A stretch of DNA of 64,000 bases from Corbicula japonica (taxonomy: Eukaryota > Mollusca > Bivalvia > Venerida > Cyrenidae): assembly GCA_038501625.1 (NCBI GenBank), contig JAZAYU010000053.1, forward strand, positions 2,280,501-2,344,500, in the 5' to 3' direction. Under the pieces are notes generated by a model. It saw only the letters and a list, made by a program, of their open reading frames with translations. It searched no databases and was not told where the DNA came from. How positions within the stretch are numbered: position 1 is the first letter of the stretch; the number at the start of each line of letters is the position of its first letter. The translations under genes and the position numbers were made by a program. Below are positions 35,414-47,643 of this stretch, piece after piece.

Positions 35414-35506
35414 CTTAATTTTTTCAAACTTGTCATCAACATCCTGTATCCAGGACAGGAACTGTCGGCCATTGTATCGTGTGCGATTCTTCTTGTCTTT
35501 CTCTTC
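35414..35506 (-). CDS. ANKRD11/12-like exon, C-terminal conserved domain part 4 (short exon)
   Basis: This 31-codon exon is phase 0 at both ends, between TTTCTAG|GAA and AAG|GTACAAG. It encodes EEKDKKNRTRYNGRQFLSW and then IQDVDDKFEKIK. RYNxRxFxSWxQDVDDKxxxxK is among the best-conserved motifs of ANKRD11/12 C termini. It fits between the neighbouring exons exactly as in vertebrate proteins. It was found by reading through the intron, since it is too short to stand out as an open frame. Confidence 0.9.
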
Positions 35507-36381
35507 CTAGAAACAAACAACAACAACAACAATGTCAATGGTTACACAATGAACTCTGGATTATATTTTAATTAAGCAATGCATCAATGTTTTTTTAATA
35601 AGGAAGTCATGCACAGCTTCAATTTTGAAAGTCAATGTGAACACAACTGCTAAATCACTAAATTCTGGGATACAAGGCAAAGAAAACTGATGAATATTGA
35701 TGTAGGCTGACAATCTTATAAGGAGAAATTTCACAAAATACAATAAATCACTCATTTTGTACTTAAAATAAAAGTCGTTTGACGGAATTCATAATTCCAA
35801 TAAACATTCAGAATTTATAGACAAGAAAGTCTGTGAGACCTTGAAAACAATTTGCAATCAATAAACGAAAGAAAATCAGAAAAAAGCTATAGTCTGATTA
35901 TACACATTGAGCCATGAATGTACTTTTGTATGTATAGATGTTTTGACTCTTCCAAATTCTGGGTAATTTTCTTATTTCAATAGTTGCAGATAATGGTTAG
36001 GTTAATTAAATAGTTTACAAGGTAACATAACTCGTTACCTATTTACCAAAATAACAGTGGTCTTGTATGAAATATATCACAGCTCATGGGTAAGTCTGAC
36101 TATAAAACAACAAATGAAACAACAATAAACTTCATGCTATCTTCAGAGATATTTACCTTTTTAAGCTAAAGAAAAACCAAACAAATAAGCAATAATAATT
36201 GTATGTTTGCAAGCAACAAAAGTCATACTATAAAATAAACCATATACACAATACACTGGGGTGATAACAGAACTATTATATCCAGAAAACTAGCAAGGCA
36301 CAAGTTGTACAGTTGCTCACACTTATTTGTTTACACTAAGGTCTGAATGTCAAATATGCATGAATACATAGATTTGTACTC

Positions 36382-36582
36382 TTAACCCATTGCTTCGTGG
36401 GATATGGCATTAATCCCATTTGTGCAGTCTGATCAAAATCTATATTGTTCACTTTTTAGTTTAATATTAAAAAGAATATAAAATTGGTGTGTAAATCCTG
36501 ATCAGATTGCAAAGATGAGAAGATCCTGATCTAGATTTGTTGCATATGGGATATAAACCTCAACCATGGAGTAAAGGGTTAA
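36382..36582. repeat. MITE-A copy, diverged
   Basis: TTAACCCATTGCTTCGTGGG to ATGGAGTAAAGGGTTAA with degraded cores. Confidence 0.7.
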
Positions 36583-36707
36583 CTATCAGTATAATGGAGA
36601 CCTCAAAAAGTGAAATGATCAGTGCGGGATATAATCACCCCTGCATACAGCCATGTAAGAACAAATAAAACAGAGAGAGGAGATACCACAATACATACTA
36701 GACGAAC

Positions 36708-36848
36708 CTGGTCCTCGGCAAAGTTGTAGATTTCTTGGTCACGGAGAATTGTGCACATACTCAGTGGTGTCCCCTGATTTGCAATAGCTCTTGCTGCACG
36801 TCCATGCTCTCGTAAAATTTCTTGCTCCATTGACAGAATTAATTTTTC
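36708..36848 (-). CDS. ANKRD11/12-like exon, C-terminal conserved domain part 3
   Basis: Forty-seven codons, phase 0, encode EKLILSMEQEILREHGRAAR, then AIANQGTPLSMCTILRDQEI and YNFAEDQ. The EQEILRxHxRAARxxANQ motif is a clear ANKRD11/12 signature. Borders are TTTCAG|GAA and CAG|GTTCGT. Confidence 0.9.
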
Positions 36849-36954
36849 CTGAAACAATCCAATAATCACAATTCAAATCACAAGGTAATGTTAAGAAATA
36901 TGGTAAAAAAAAACAAACTTCCTTATTGCACTTAGCAGCACTATTATGCTTATA

Positions 36955-37804
36955 CAGTAAAAACTCCCTAAACCGGTGGTCATCGGGACTGGAGAAAAAG
37001 TCCGGTTTAGAGAGGATTCCGGTTTATAGAGGATTTCACCTTTATCACCATATTTGACAAGTGTTGTTCTAATAAGTGTGTTATAACGCCCTTCCTTAGT
37101 CTAAATTGAATGTTGGTTGCTTTGCAACATTTGACATATTTTAGGGAATAAAAATAACAAAATTAATTTTGTCCAACATTTTAATTTATTTTTTCATAAA
37201 AACATATTTTTTCAACAAACTCAATTAATTACTTATGTGAACATGTATATATTCAAACTACAGAACCGTAAGCATGTTTTTCACTGCTCTCTGTGAAATC
37301 GCCGACTGATCGACCGATTTGGCGAAATTGCAGCATTAATTACAAAAGAAAGACAGTCACGGGTGTTTCAAACAATAAATTAAACAGACAATTACATAAT
37401 CAGCGTCTTCTCAACTCGTATTTGTTTACACAACAATTACATGTCCCAGTTATTAACCCTTGTAATGTTCACGCCTATTAAATAATATGCGGGCCTCTAA
37501 AGGAAAACAACGGATTTTCTTGCAGATATTTGACACGCTTGACAATACACAAGCCTTTGACAAGACAGCCCGAGTTCGTCACATTCGATGACAATTATCA
37601 AAATTCCGGTTGTTAGAGGTTTTTTAAAGAGCAAATAGCAAATAAAATCGTAAAAGTAAGGCCGGTTTCCGGAATTCGGAGGTTCCGGTTTTGAGAGGTT
37701 TTCTTTTCTATAAAATAAGAAGGAAAAAAATCGGGACCGTAAAATTTATGCGGTTTCGGGAGGATTCCGGATTATAGAGGATCCGGTTTAGGGAGTTTTT
37801 ACTG
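36955..37804. mobile_element. TA-flanked Tc1/mariner-type non-autonomous element
   Basis: CAGTAAAAACTCCCTAAACC at the left mirrors GGTTTAGGGAGTTTTTACTG at the right, with TA on both sides (36953-36954, 37805-37806). Subterminal repeats of the GGTTTATAGAGGATT kind occur at both ends. At 850 bp it encodes no transposase. The ends resemble pogo-like families (inference). Confidence 0.8.
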
Positions 37805-38499
37805 TAATTATTATTGTAAATACATCTACAGGGAATTCTCCCAAGCAAGGAACAATTTACACAGTATTGGACAACAAACCAGGTACTTTTAACAGGGTAA
37901 ACTGCTGTTACCTAGAGTCTGTATCAATCATAAACTACACTTTATAACCTACCGGTACTACAATTTATAACCTTATAGATTTCAACCTAACACCACACCA
38001 CATCACTTGCAGACAGAATTATTGTCAGAACAGCACAGACCCTGCTGCCTAAATCCTTAGGCAGTTCTGTTTTCAGCTAGGATAAAGAATAGCAAACAAT
38101 ATACAGATTGTGGCAATAACAGGGAATTATGGTAATTAATCTTACACTGTGCATTAATCATAATCATATCTGACCAACAAATGCATGTGGAGACAACATT
38201 GAAAAGATTCCTCCATTACATGGTCAAACCTCAAGGAAGGGGCAAGTTTTGGTGTAGTCAATTTTGATAATCTGAAAATTGTTTTATTTCCATCTAATAT
38301 CACAGAGTTCCTAGAAACGATCATTTGTGAGGATTTGGAAATAAAACAGCAGCAAAAGAGCGGAACAGGACATCTTTATAGGGAAATGTGTTCCTGGAAA
38401 TGTTCAACCACCAAACCCACTTCAACAATGATGGTGTGGCATTATGTTTCAAAAGTAAACAGTTCATACATGTGGATCCCTACTCATGTTCATACATAC

Positions 38500-38598
38500 C
38501 CTTTCAATAAGATGCTGTAGACGGAGCTTATATCTTGCTGCTTCCTGGATGACAAACTGATCCCTCATCTTATCTTTCACAGAATTAGGGGGAGATAA
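38500..38598 (-). CDS. ANKRD11/12-like exon, C-terminal conserved domain part 2
   Basis: Thirty-three codons, phase 0, encode LSPPNSVKDKMRDQFVIQE followed by AARYKLRLQHLIER. The charged amphipathic run suggests the start of a long helix that continues into the next exon. Vertebrate ANKRD11/12 carry the same LSPPN-type lead-in and RxKLRLQH motif. Borders are TTTGCAG|TTA and AGG|GTATGT. Confidence 0.88.
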
Positions 38599-39426
38599 CT
38601 GCAAAAATAACAAACTGTAAGGTAATGCGTGCTTCTTAGTCTGATACATTTAACCCAACAGAAATTGCTGTTACACTAACAACTCTTCCAATATTATTGA
38701 TTGTTATCATAGAGTTGCTTCCCTTGTGCATCCATATTGAGATGAGTCAACAGTATTTTATGTAATCAGATAGGTCAAGTTATATGAATAGCTAAAACAT
38801 GACAAAAGAATGATATGAACCATAAAATATACATAAGAATAACCTTACATTATTTTGGGTCTTGTGTTTTGAATCTACTAACATTATGTATGCCTCACAT
38901 ATCTGTAACATCATATGTTTGGCATGACAAAGCACATTATAAAATCACTCAGATAGATACCTTAGCTAACCTTGAGGCAAAAACCTGGCAATTTAAGGCT
39001 CACTGTGTAATATGAGTTTTATATATTTTCAAATTATTATTGAGTACATCTAGATTAACAGCCAGGGATTTTATCCAGGACAGCCAGTTGGATTAAAATC
39101 ATTTCTATGCTTTCAGGATCAGACAATGAGTCAGTAAATTTTTTTTATCAACAACCTTCCAAATCAATCAGATTGTTGCCTACAAATTGCAAAAGTACAT
39201 GATGATCTGCGTAATTGTCCAAGCATTCCAAACATTTTATTGTATCTTGTATCCATGTGCACAGTGTTATAAACAACAGAAAGAGTTGACATCCTGCACA
39301 AGGCATATTTTACTAAAGATAGTTGTTTTTATGAGGTATAGCATTGATTAACATGTGTATGGCTTAATCATGCATCAACCCTGTAAACAGATGAAGCCTG
39401 GTCTCTAGGACTAGGGAGTTACATAC

Positions 39427-39564
39427 TGTTGGGATAGAGAGTGTACTGGTCGTGTTTCCCTGCAGCACATAGTTACACGTCTTTAACAAGTATTCCTTGA
39501 ATCCCTGAGGTGTCTTGGGACAGATACTCCACATACCAACGTAATTCTGGCGCCGACTGGCAAT
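39427..39564 (-). CDS. ANKRD11/12-like exon, C-terminal conserved domain part 1
   Basis: This exon of 46 codons, phase 0 at both ends, encodes IASRRQNYVGMWSICPKTPQ and continues GFKEYLLKTCNYVLQG to TLSIPT. It belongs to the conserved C-terminal region of ANKRD11/12, which in ANKRD11 carries regulatory and protein-interaction functions. Borders are TTTCAG|ATT and ACA|GTATGT. Confidence 0.88.
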
Positions 39565-39782
39565 CTGAAATCAACATCAGAAACTTTAAATTCATCTTAA
39601 TGGTCTTAAAGGTTATTGCAATCCAAAGTTGTTGACAAAAATGCTTGAAATCCTGTAGAGTTATGTTATCTTTCTCCTATGTAAGGTTTTCTAAATGATT
39701 AGAAGGTTTTCCTGCATACCATATACATATTGTCTATTGTCTTAATGACAGATTCTGAGTTCATTTTATAGGAATGGAGTTG

Positions 39783-40023
39783 TTAACCCTTTCCTGTATA
39801 GTACACCTTTATTGCTAGGGCAAACAGTTTAGATCCAGATCAGCCGGCACATCCATGCCGTCTGATCAGGATCTAAACTGATTGCTTTTTGATTCATTAG
39901 GTTATTTCTGACCAAAATGCGACCAGTGCAGATCCTGATCAGATGGCACAGATGTGCCGGCTGATCTGGATGTACACTGGTCGCACATGCGTAAAAATGC
40001 GTATATATCAAGGAAAGGGTTAA
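39783..40023. repeat. MITE-A copy
   Basis: TTAACCCTTTCCTGTATAG to TCAAGGAAAGGGTTAA with two intact hairpins. Confidence 0.85.
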
Positions 40024-41025
40024 CAAGAAGTTAATTTATTCATTTATCATGGTCAAAAAAGAAACTTTCAATCTTGTATAGGGGTGTACAATCACTTGCT
40101 CAAGGATTGGTAAAAACACCAGACATACCAATCTGGTATGTATAAATGAGTAATTTTAGACAGCATAATTATAGAACATGGATGAGCTCTTGAATCCTGG
40201 ATAGCTGCCTCATTATTATCCTGTTCTATAATGGAGTTCACTTTCTTTATGTGCAACCGCTATGTTGACTTTTGTCACATGTGACATGTCATGTTTGGCA
40301 TTTCAAGGGTTTATATGGTATGTTAAACATCTCCATGCTGTAATCCAGGTTTCGCCCACACATTTCCTCATATTCTTTACATAATATTTCTTGTTTGATA
40401 AGAAATATCGCGTTACTTTATTGCAATGCACCAGAGATCAATAAAATCTCATTATGGACTTTTTGACTTGTCACTCACAGATGCACGTATTGATTTAATA
40501 CTGTATATAATCCGATTTCCCAAAAAGGAAATATCTTGTGTACAGATCAAGACTGGTTAATGATGCCTTCAGACCACTAGCACTCCTGCTGTACGGTATT
40601 GTATGGATAAATTTGCAGATACTCTGGCATCTTGATACTATACATAATAATAGAAGACGTCATTAACTGTATTAACAAGATTTATTCTGTTTGCTTGAAG
40701 CAAACAACCGCTTACTCAGAAATTTGAATCTAAGGACTTCAATGCATACTGTGACTCTATTTTGCATAGGTTTAATATCCACATATTTCATTCTATGAAA
40801 AGCATGCAGTCAAACACAAATGAAATGAAACTATTCTGAAATGTTAATATCTCATCCTTCCAGAATAATTAAACAGCGAATATTTATGCCCATATGTAAA
40901 ATGTCAATCATGCCTTGTGTACAAAATCTGATCTTTCATTTATTTTATGATAACATAGTATTACATCATGGTGATACTACTCCTGCTATAGCCTACATAT
41001 AAAGACTAAGGATAAAAAAATCAAC

Positions 41026-41258
41026 CTGTTTTCTTAAGCTCTGGTAGATCTCGTAGGGATTTGGCACTTTTTCTGTAGACAAACTGGACGTTGCTGGTTC
41101 CGGACTCTCCACATCTACTGTTGCGGCAGTGTCAGTCGAGTCCGGTTTGGGTCGCATTTTCCGTTTTCGAGGGGGTATACTGAGATATTCTTCCTCTTTG
41201 CCAGGTTTACTTGATGAGACGGACTGATCTTCCTTCGGAACTGGTGAACCTGAGTTAC
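41026..41258 (-). CDS. ANKRD11/12-like exon with nuclear localisation signal
   Basis: The exon opens with GT, completing serine AGT, then NSGSPVPKEDQSVSSSK. It contains IPPRKRKMRPKP, a basic cluster fitting a nuclear localisation signal, and ends NPYEIYQSLRKQ, which opens the conserved C-terminal domain. The acceptor is unusual: TTTAAG|GT with a weak pyrimidine tract, directly abutting a 44-bp satellite array. The donor is AAACAG|GTTGAT. Its 233 bases fit 2 + 77 codons exactly. Confidence 0.85.
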
Positions 41259-41267
41259 CTTAAATAC

Positions 41268-43527
41268 AACAAATAACATTGTACCAATGAAACATACTGT
41301 GTGATGGCTGGCAGGCCAAATAATAAATCTGTAAGGAACTTTATGATGGCTGGCAGACCGAATAGTATATCACTGTAACATATTGTGTAATGGAATAATG
41401 GTATAACAAATATTGTACCACTGAAACATACAGTGTGATGGCTGGTATAACAAATATTGTACCACTGTAACATACTGTGTGATGGCTGGTATAACAAAAA
41501 TCATACCACTGTAACATACTGTGTGATGGCTGGTATAGCAAATATAGTACCACTGTAATATACTGTGTGATGGCTGGTATAACAAATATTGTACCACTGT
41601 AACATACTGTGTGAAGGCTGGTATAACAAACATTGTACCACTGAAGCATACAGTGTGATGGCTGGTATAACAAATATTGTACCACTGTAACATACTGTGT
41701 GATGGCTGGTATAACAAATATTGTACCACTGTAACATACAGTGTGATGGCTGGTATAAGAAAAATCATACCACTGTAACAAACTGTGTGATGGCTGGTAT
41801 AACAGAAATCATACCACTGTAACATACTGTGTGATGGCTGGTATAGCAAATATTGTACCACTGTAACATACTGTGTGATGGCTGGTATAGCAAATATTGT
41901 ACCACTGAAACATACTGTGTGATGGCTGGTATAGCAAATATTGTGCCACTGTAACATACTGTGTGATGGCTGGTATAGCAAATATTGTGCCACTGTAACA
42001 TACTGTGTGATGGCTGGTATAGCAAATATTGTGCCACTGTAACATACTGTGTGATGGCTGGTATAGCAAATATTGTGCCACTGAAACATACTGTGTGATG
42101 GCTGGTATAACAAATATCGTACAACTGTAACATACTGTGTGATAGCTGGTATAGCAAATATTGTGCCACTGTAACATACTGTGTGATGGCTGGTATAACA
42201 AATATCGTACAACTGTAACATACTGTGTGATAGCTGGTATAGCAAATATTGTACCACTGTAACATACTGTGTGAAGGCTGGTATAACAAATATTGTACCA
42301 CTGTAACATACTGTGTGAAGGCTGGTATAACAAATATTGTACCACTGAAGCATACAGTGTGATGGCTGGTATAACAAATATTGTACCACTGAAGCATACA
42401 GTCTGATGGCTGGTATAACAAATATTGTACCACAGAAGCATACAGTGTGATGGCTGGTATAACAAATATTGTACCACTGAAGCATACAGTGTGATGGCTG
42501 GTATAACAAATATTTTAACACTGTAACATACTGTGTGAAGGCTGGTATAACAAATATCATACCACTGTAACATACTGTGTGATGGCTGGTTTAACAAATA
42601 TTGTACCACTGAAGCATACAGTGTGATGGCTGGTATTACAAATATTTTAACACTGTAACATACTGTGTGAAGGCTGGTATAACAAATATCGTACCACTGT
42701 AACATACTGTGTGATGGCTGGTATAGCAAATATTGTACCACTGAAGCATACAGTGTGATAGCTGGTATAGCAAATATCGTACCACTGTAACATACTGTGT
42801 GATGGCTGGTATAGCAAATATAGTACCACTGTAACATACTGCGTGATGGCTGGTATAACAAATATTGTACCACTGTAACATACTGTTTGATGGCTGGTAT
42901 AACAAATATTGTACCACTGTAACATACTGCGTGATGGCTGGTATAACAAATATTGTTCCACTGTTACATACTGCGTGATGGCTGGTATAATAAATATTGT
43001 GCCACTGTAAAATACTGCGTAATGGCTGGTATAACAAATATTGTGCCACTGTAACATACTACGTGATGGCTGGTATAACAAATATTGTACCTCTGAAACA
43101 TACTGCGTGATGGCTGGTATAACAGAAATCATACCACTGTAACATACTGTGTGACAGCTGGTATAACAAATATTGTACCACTGTAACATACTGTGTGATG
43201 GCTGGTATAACAAATATTGTACCACTGTAACATACTGCGTGATGGCTGGTATAACAAATATTGTACCACTGTAACATACTGCGTGATGGCTGGTATAACA
43301 AATATTGTACCACTGTAACATACTGCGTGAAGGCTGGTATAACAAATATTGTACCACTGTAACATCCTCCTTGATGAATGGTTTAATGAATATTGTTCCA
43401 CTGTAAAATGCTGTTTGATGGCTGGTATAATAAATATTGTGCCACTGTAACATACTGCCTGACGGCTGGTAAAATAAATATTGTGCCACTTTAACATGCT
43501 GTCTAATGGCTGATATAATGAATATTG
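41268..43527. repeat. 44-bp satellite array, about 51 copies
   Basis: The unit contains GTAACATACTGTGTGATGGC and TGGTATAACAAATATTGTAC; the period is 44, measured between successive GGCTGG words. Units with TACTGCGTGATGG cluster at 42830-43330 and units with TACTGTGTGATGG at 41500-42830, so homogenisation is regional. The proximal edge lies 10 bp from the acceptor of the ANKRD exon at 41258. Confidence 0.95.
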
Positions 43528-44096
43528 CAAGAATATTGCGAATTCTTGAAAAGGTATTTAGATATCTTCACTGCGTTGCATATGTAATGGCTGCCAGGTA
43601 GACTTCAGTTACTTCAAACATGAAATTTAAAATATAAGAATAGAGCTTTAGCTTAATGAAAGCTCTGTAGTATTACATTAAATCAGTATTCTGAAATAAT
43701 AGTCTCACCCATTCATACAATGACGGCCATATTTTATGCATCATGAGAAAAACCCTGTAAAAACCAAACCTACAACCTCTCTCTGAGCTGCCAATCTACC
43801 TATCAAACTGAATGGATTGAACAAACATAAAAGAAAGCCTTTTCCATGACAGAAATTCTGGGGGTTACAAGTTACATCTGATTACAGAGTAAAAATCAAT
43901 AGCGCAGGACTTCTGTTATCTCAGTTAGCAAGACAGAGTGCAATGCCTGACCTCGTTTTCTCTTTACACATGTTGTTTTTCTTACATTTCAAGGTCAAAA
44001 ACGACTCTGATGCTACTATCTCCTGTGATCTGCATTTAGATTTTTAGAACATCAACAGTCTTAATGTTCTGATAACCCTGGTAAATGCGTACCTAG

Positions 44097-44325
44097 TTAA
44101 ACTATCCTGACACCATGGAACCACCGGTGTAGATCCAGATCAACCTGCTTATCTGCACAGTTTTATCTGCAGAAGATTTATTAGGTTATTTTTTACCATG
44201 AAGTGGCAAATGTAATTAAGACAGCATAATTAAGATCATGATCTGACTGTTCAGATTGCAGGCTGATCTGGATCTACACTGGTTATGTAAGGGAAATCAG
44301 CCCTATTCAGTAAGTAAAAGGTTAA
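44097..44325. repeat. MITE-A copy, decayed
   Basis: The GTAGATCCAGATCAACC and GATCTGGATCTACACTGG cores remain; the ends are worn. Confidence 0.55.
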
Positions 44326-44604
44326 AACAAATTTTCCACGCTTGCCTGTTCTACTAGTTGGGTAGGCAGCATTTCACAGTGATGCTTAATGTATACATAA
44401 CATACAGAATCAGGATGGGTTTTTTTTTCAGGGTGAATTTCTTATATCAATCAAAATAAGTTCATCACCACTCATGACTAAACAAACATTTTTAAATTCA
44501 GAAATTGTTTCAGATCAATGTAAATGTTTTTGCCTGTCCAGCATAACAGACCAGTACAATGTCCCATACTGCAGCATCGATAGCAAGCAAAATAACACCC
44601 TGCT

Positions 44605-44800
44605 CAGGGCTCTCACTAGAGGGAGACTTGGGAGAGGTGGTCTCCCAAAAGTGACCAGACTTCTCCCTTCTTTGAGCTATGGGAGAAGTCATTTTGTATA
44701 GACTATATAGGGAAAGAATGCTATTGACTGCAAACTTCTCTATAATTCAGTAAAACGATGACAAACTTCTCCCTGATTTTCAAGTCTAGTGAGAGCCCTG
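44605..44800. mobile_element. Short CAGGG-ended element
   Basis: CAGGGCTCTCACTAGA mirrors TCTAGTGAGAGCCCTG. CTGCT flanks both ends, but an 8-bp duplication is not seen. Internal words GGGAGAAGT/ACTTCTCCC are inverted too. Confidence 0.65.
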
Positions 44801-44877
44801 CTGCTAGGCTTTTTTGGTTGTACACAACATGAGAAGTAGTAGTAGCAGGTGTGTTCAAGTTACAACATGAAACATGT

Positions 44878-45082
44878 TAACTCCAGTGTAGATATAAAAG
44901 ATCAGCACATCCATGCCTTCTGATCTGGATCTGCATGGGTTGCATTTTGGTCAGAAATAACTTAATGAATCAAAAAGGAAACAGACTGTAGATTCTGATC
45001 AGATGTCATAGATGTGGTGGCTGATCTGGATCAAAAAGGTTCGCCCATGCCATTAAGGCCTATGTAAGGAGGTAAGAGATAA
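44878..45082. repeat. MITE-A copy, decayed
   Basis: Paired GATCTGGATCTGCATGG and GATTCTGATCAGATG cores with TTCGCCCATGCC; the termini are degraded. Confidence 0.55.
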
Positions 45083-45714
45083 AAAAAAATGTTCAGGTCT
45101 CCTTGGTAACATGATTTATTCTCTAATAAATGCTAACATCTTGCAAACCTGAAACATGTTCTATACAGGATAATTATCTTCTTTGTTGTGCTATAACTTG
45201 AACATAGATTTACATATATGTATTTACACCACATGCTTTTAAATGATGCCCTTTACAATATACTGTATGGTACAAAACAGTTAAATCAGACACAACCCTA
45301 GTGACTGAATAGATGCTGGTGTTTAACTTCACAGGTTGTGTGTGCTGTAACTATTACTATCAAAAATTCAATTTTTGAGTTAAACAAGAAACTGTGTTCG
45401 GAAAACACATATGCCCCTGGTAGCGATATTTGTCTTGATACACATTTAAAACGACAGCACAGTGTTAAAACAGCAACAAAAATCACAAGTTAGTTCTATA
45501 ATTATAATTATGGAAAAAAAACTTTCTGGTACGAGAACATGTGCATGAAAAGAACTTAAGATAAAAAAATCAAGTAATGTAACCTATAATCTAAGATGAT
45601 AAAGTACAGATTATGGAACATATGCAGTATTTAATGTAATAAATGCCTAGGGTTTTAGTACAAACACAAATGATGCAAGTATTGGGAGGGTGGGCATTTA
45701 TTAGAGGCACATGA

Positions 45715-46580
45715 TTGAAACTCAGAAATATCCGATTAGCTGAAACAGGTTAACCATTTCTCCAAGTACAAAATGGGGAGATAACCCCAGAAATAAGGTA
45801 GCTGGAGTTATGTAACTTGTCTGGGTCATGAACTGTGCACTGTTAAGTAAGTGTGTAAACTTTCATGCTACTGTTCTTTTCAGAAATTGAGAAATATCCA
45901 ACTTGCAGAAACATGTAAACCATTTCTCTAAGTATAAAAAGGGGAGATAACCCTAGAAATTAGGTAGCCTGAATTACATAACTTATCAAGTCATGACCTG
46001 TGCACTAATTATAAAGTGTATAAACTTTCATGCCAATTCTCTTTGTGGAAATTGAGAAATATCGTACTTGCAAAAACAGGTTAAACAGTTCTCTAAGTAC
46101 AAAATGGGGAGCTAAGCCTGGAAAGAGATAGCCAAAGTTATGTTTCTTGTTAGGGTCATGATATGTGTACTGTTAAGTAAGTGTGTTAACTTTCATGCCA
46201 ATGCTCTTTGTAGACATTGAGAAATATTCAACTTGCCGAAACAGGTTAAGTACAAAAAGGCGAGATAACCCCAGAAATAAGGTTCTGGACAGACGTATGG
46301 ACGGTTCAATCACTAACAGGTTAATCATTTATCTTAAAGTACAAAATGGGGGAAATAATCCCAGAAAATTGTAGCCAGAGTTATGTAACTTGCAAGGATC
46401 ATGATCTGTGCACTGTTAAGTAAGTGTGTAAACTTTTATGCCAATTCTCTTTGTGGAAATTGAGAAATATCCAACTTGCCGAAACAGGTTAACCATTTTT
46501 CTATGTACAAAAAGGGGAGATAACCCCCAAAATAAGGTACTGGACAGACGTACGGATGGTTCAATCGCTAGATACCGAGG
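45715..46580. repeat. Tandem array with a unit of about 165 bp
   Basis: Words GAGAAATATCCAACTTGC, ACAGGTTAACCATTTCTC, AAAAGGGGAGATAACCCC and GTGTAAACTTTCATGCCA recur about five times. Two units end in GGACAGACGTA-GGATGGTTCAATC. Confidence 0.8.
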
Positions 46581-47620
46581 GGCATATTTAAAAAAGGTTT
46601 ACTATTTATAAAATTATTAAATATGTAAAAATAAAATTTCGCAGTTGTTAATGTACATTTTTAAACATCTATCATTGCCGATTATGGCTTGACATTAATC
46701 AACCGGGGAAAACTCATTTTTATTAAAACAAGAGCCCAAGGCTACAACATGCATGTTGTTGAATAATCAAGATGATAAACATTATAGGCTACCAACGCCA
46801 ATCTTTTCATTCAAATAGACCATAATCACACAGTGTATAAACAATACTTGAAACACACCTTAAGGAGCAGTAGCAAATTTCAATCAGTGTATTAAACATG
46901 CTGACAACAAAAAATAAACAAACTGTATTTGTTTTTAGCTTTGAGGTTTTCTGATGTGTCCTGTTTGTCATAAATAAACAAGATATGATGTCAATCAACA
47001 CTGTTACTAAGTATTTCTTAAAGGTTATTGTGGGGGCTGTATGACAAGCTAAATCATTAATTAAGGTGAATTCTTATGAATGGGCCACTCCTTCCAGGTA
47101 AATATGAAAATAGAGTTTTACAAGGGTGTCATAGAGTGGAAATATAATGAAAGAAACAATGTTAATAAACTAGACTTCTGGAGTCACTTCCCATTTGGCA
47201 GTAACTGAAGTTAAGAAATTCTCAAATGTATTGTGTATTTAAAACATTGTTAAATTAAGTTCTTGTCATTAAATGTCGGACCTGAAACTGACAGCAAGCT
47301 ATACACAGGGCAGAAGTCAGTGGAATTTGAAACTTGAAGGGTCAAGTGTAACCATGACCTTCATTACCAGGTGTAGGGAACTGCACACAGACTGTAAGAA
47401 ATGGACAGGGTTATTTCTGACCAAGAAGCAAATATTGTAGATCTATTCTAGGCATCTGTTAAGACTATATGTACTTTTAATTTGTTTAAAAGTGGGGTGG
47501 AACATGGGCAAACAAATACTAATTAGGTGTCTTGAACAGAACAACATAAACAGTACATTATTCCCATTATTTAACCTGTGTAACAGATGGTCATACTCTA
47601 TCATCACAAATGGTGGAGTG

Positions 47621-47643
47621 GGGTGGGGGGGGGGGGGGGGGGG
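47621..47643. repeat. Poly-G tract
   Basis: GTGGGG followed by about 20 G; a homopolymer in which the assembly length may be unreliable. Confidence 0.85.

Noticed and set aside
41370..42560. A 396-residue minus-strand open frame and several overlapping long frames
   Set aside because: They are translations of the 44-bp satellite in all three frames, with no start context or domain; the array is intronic.
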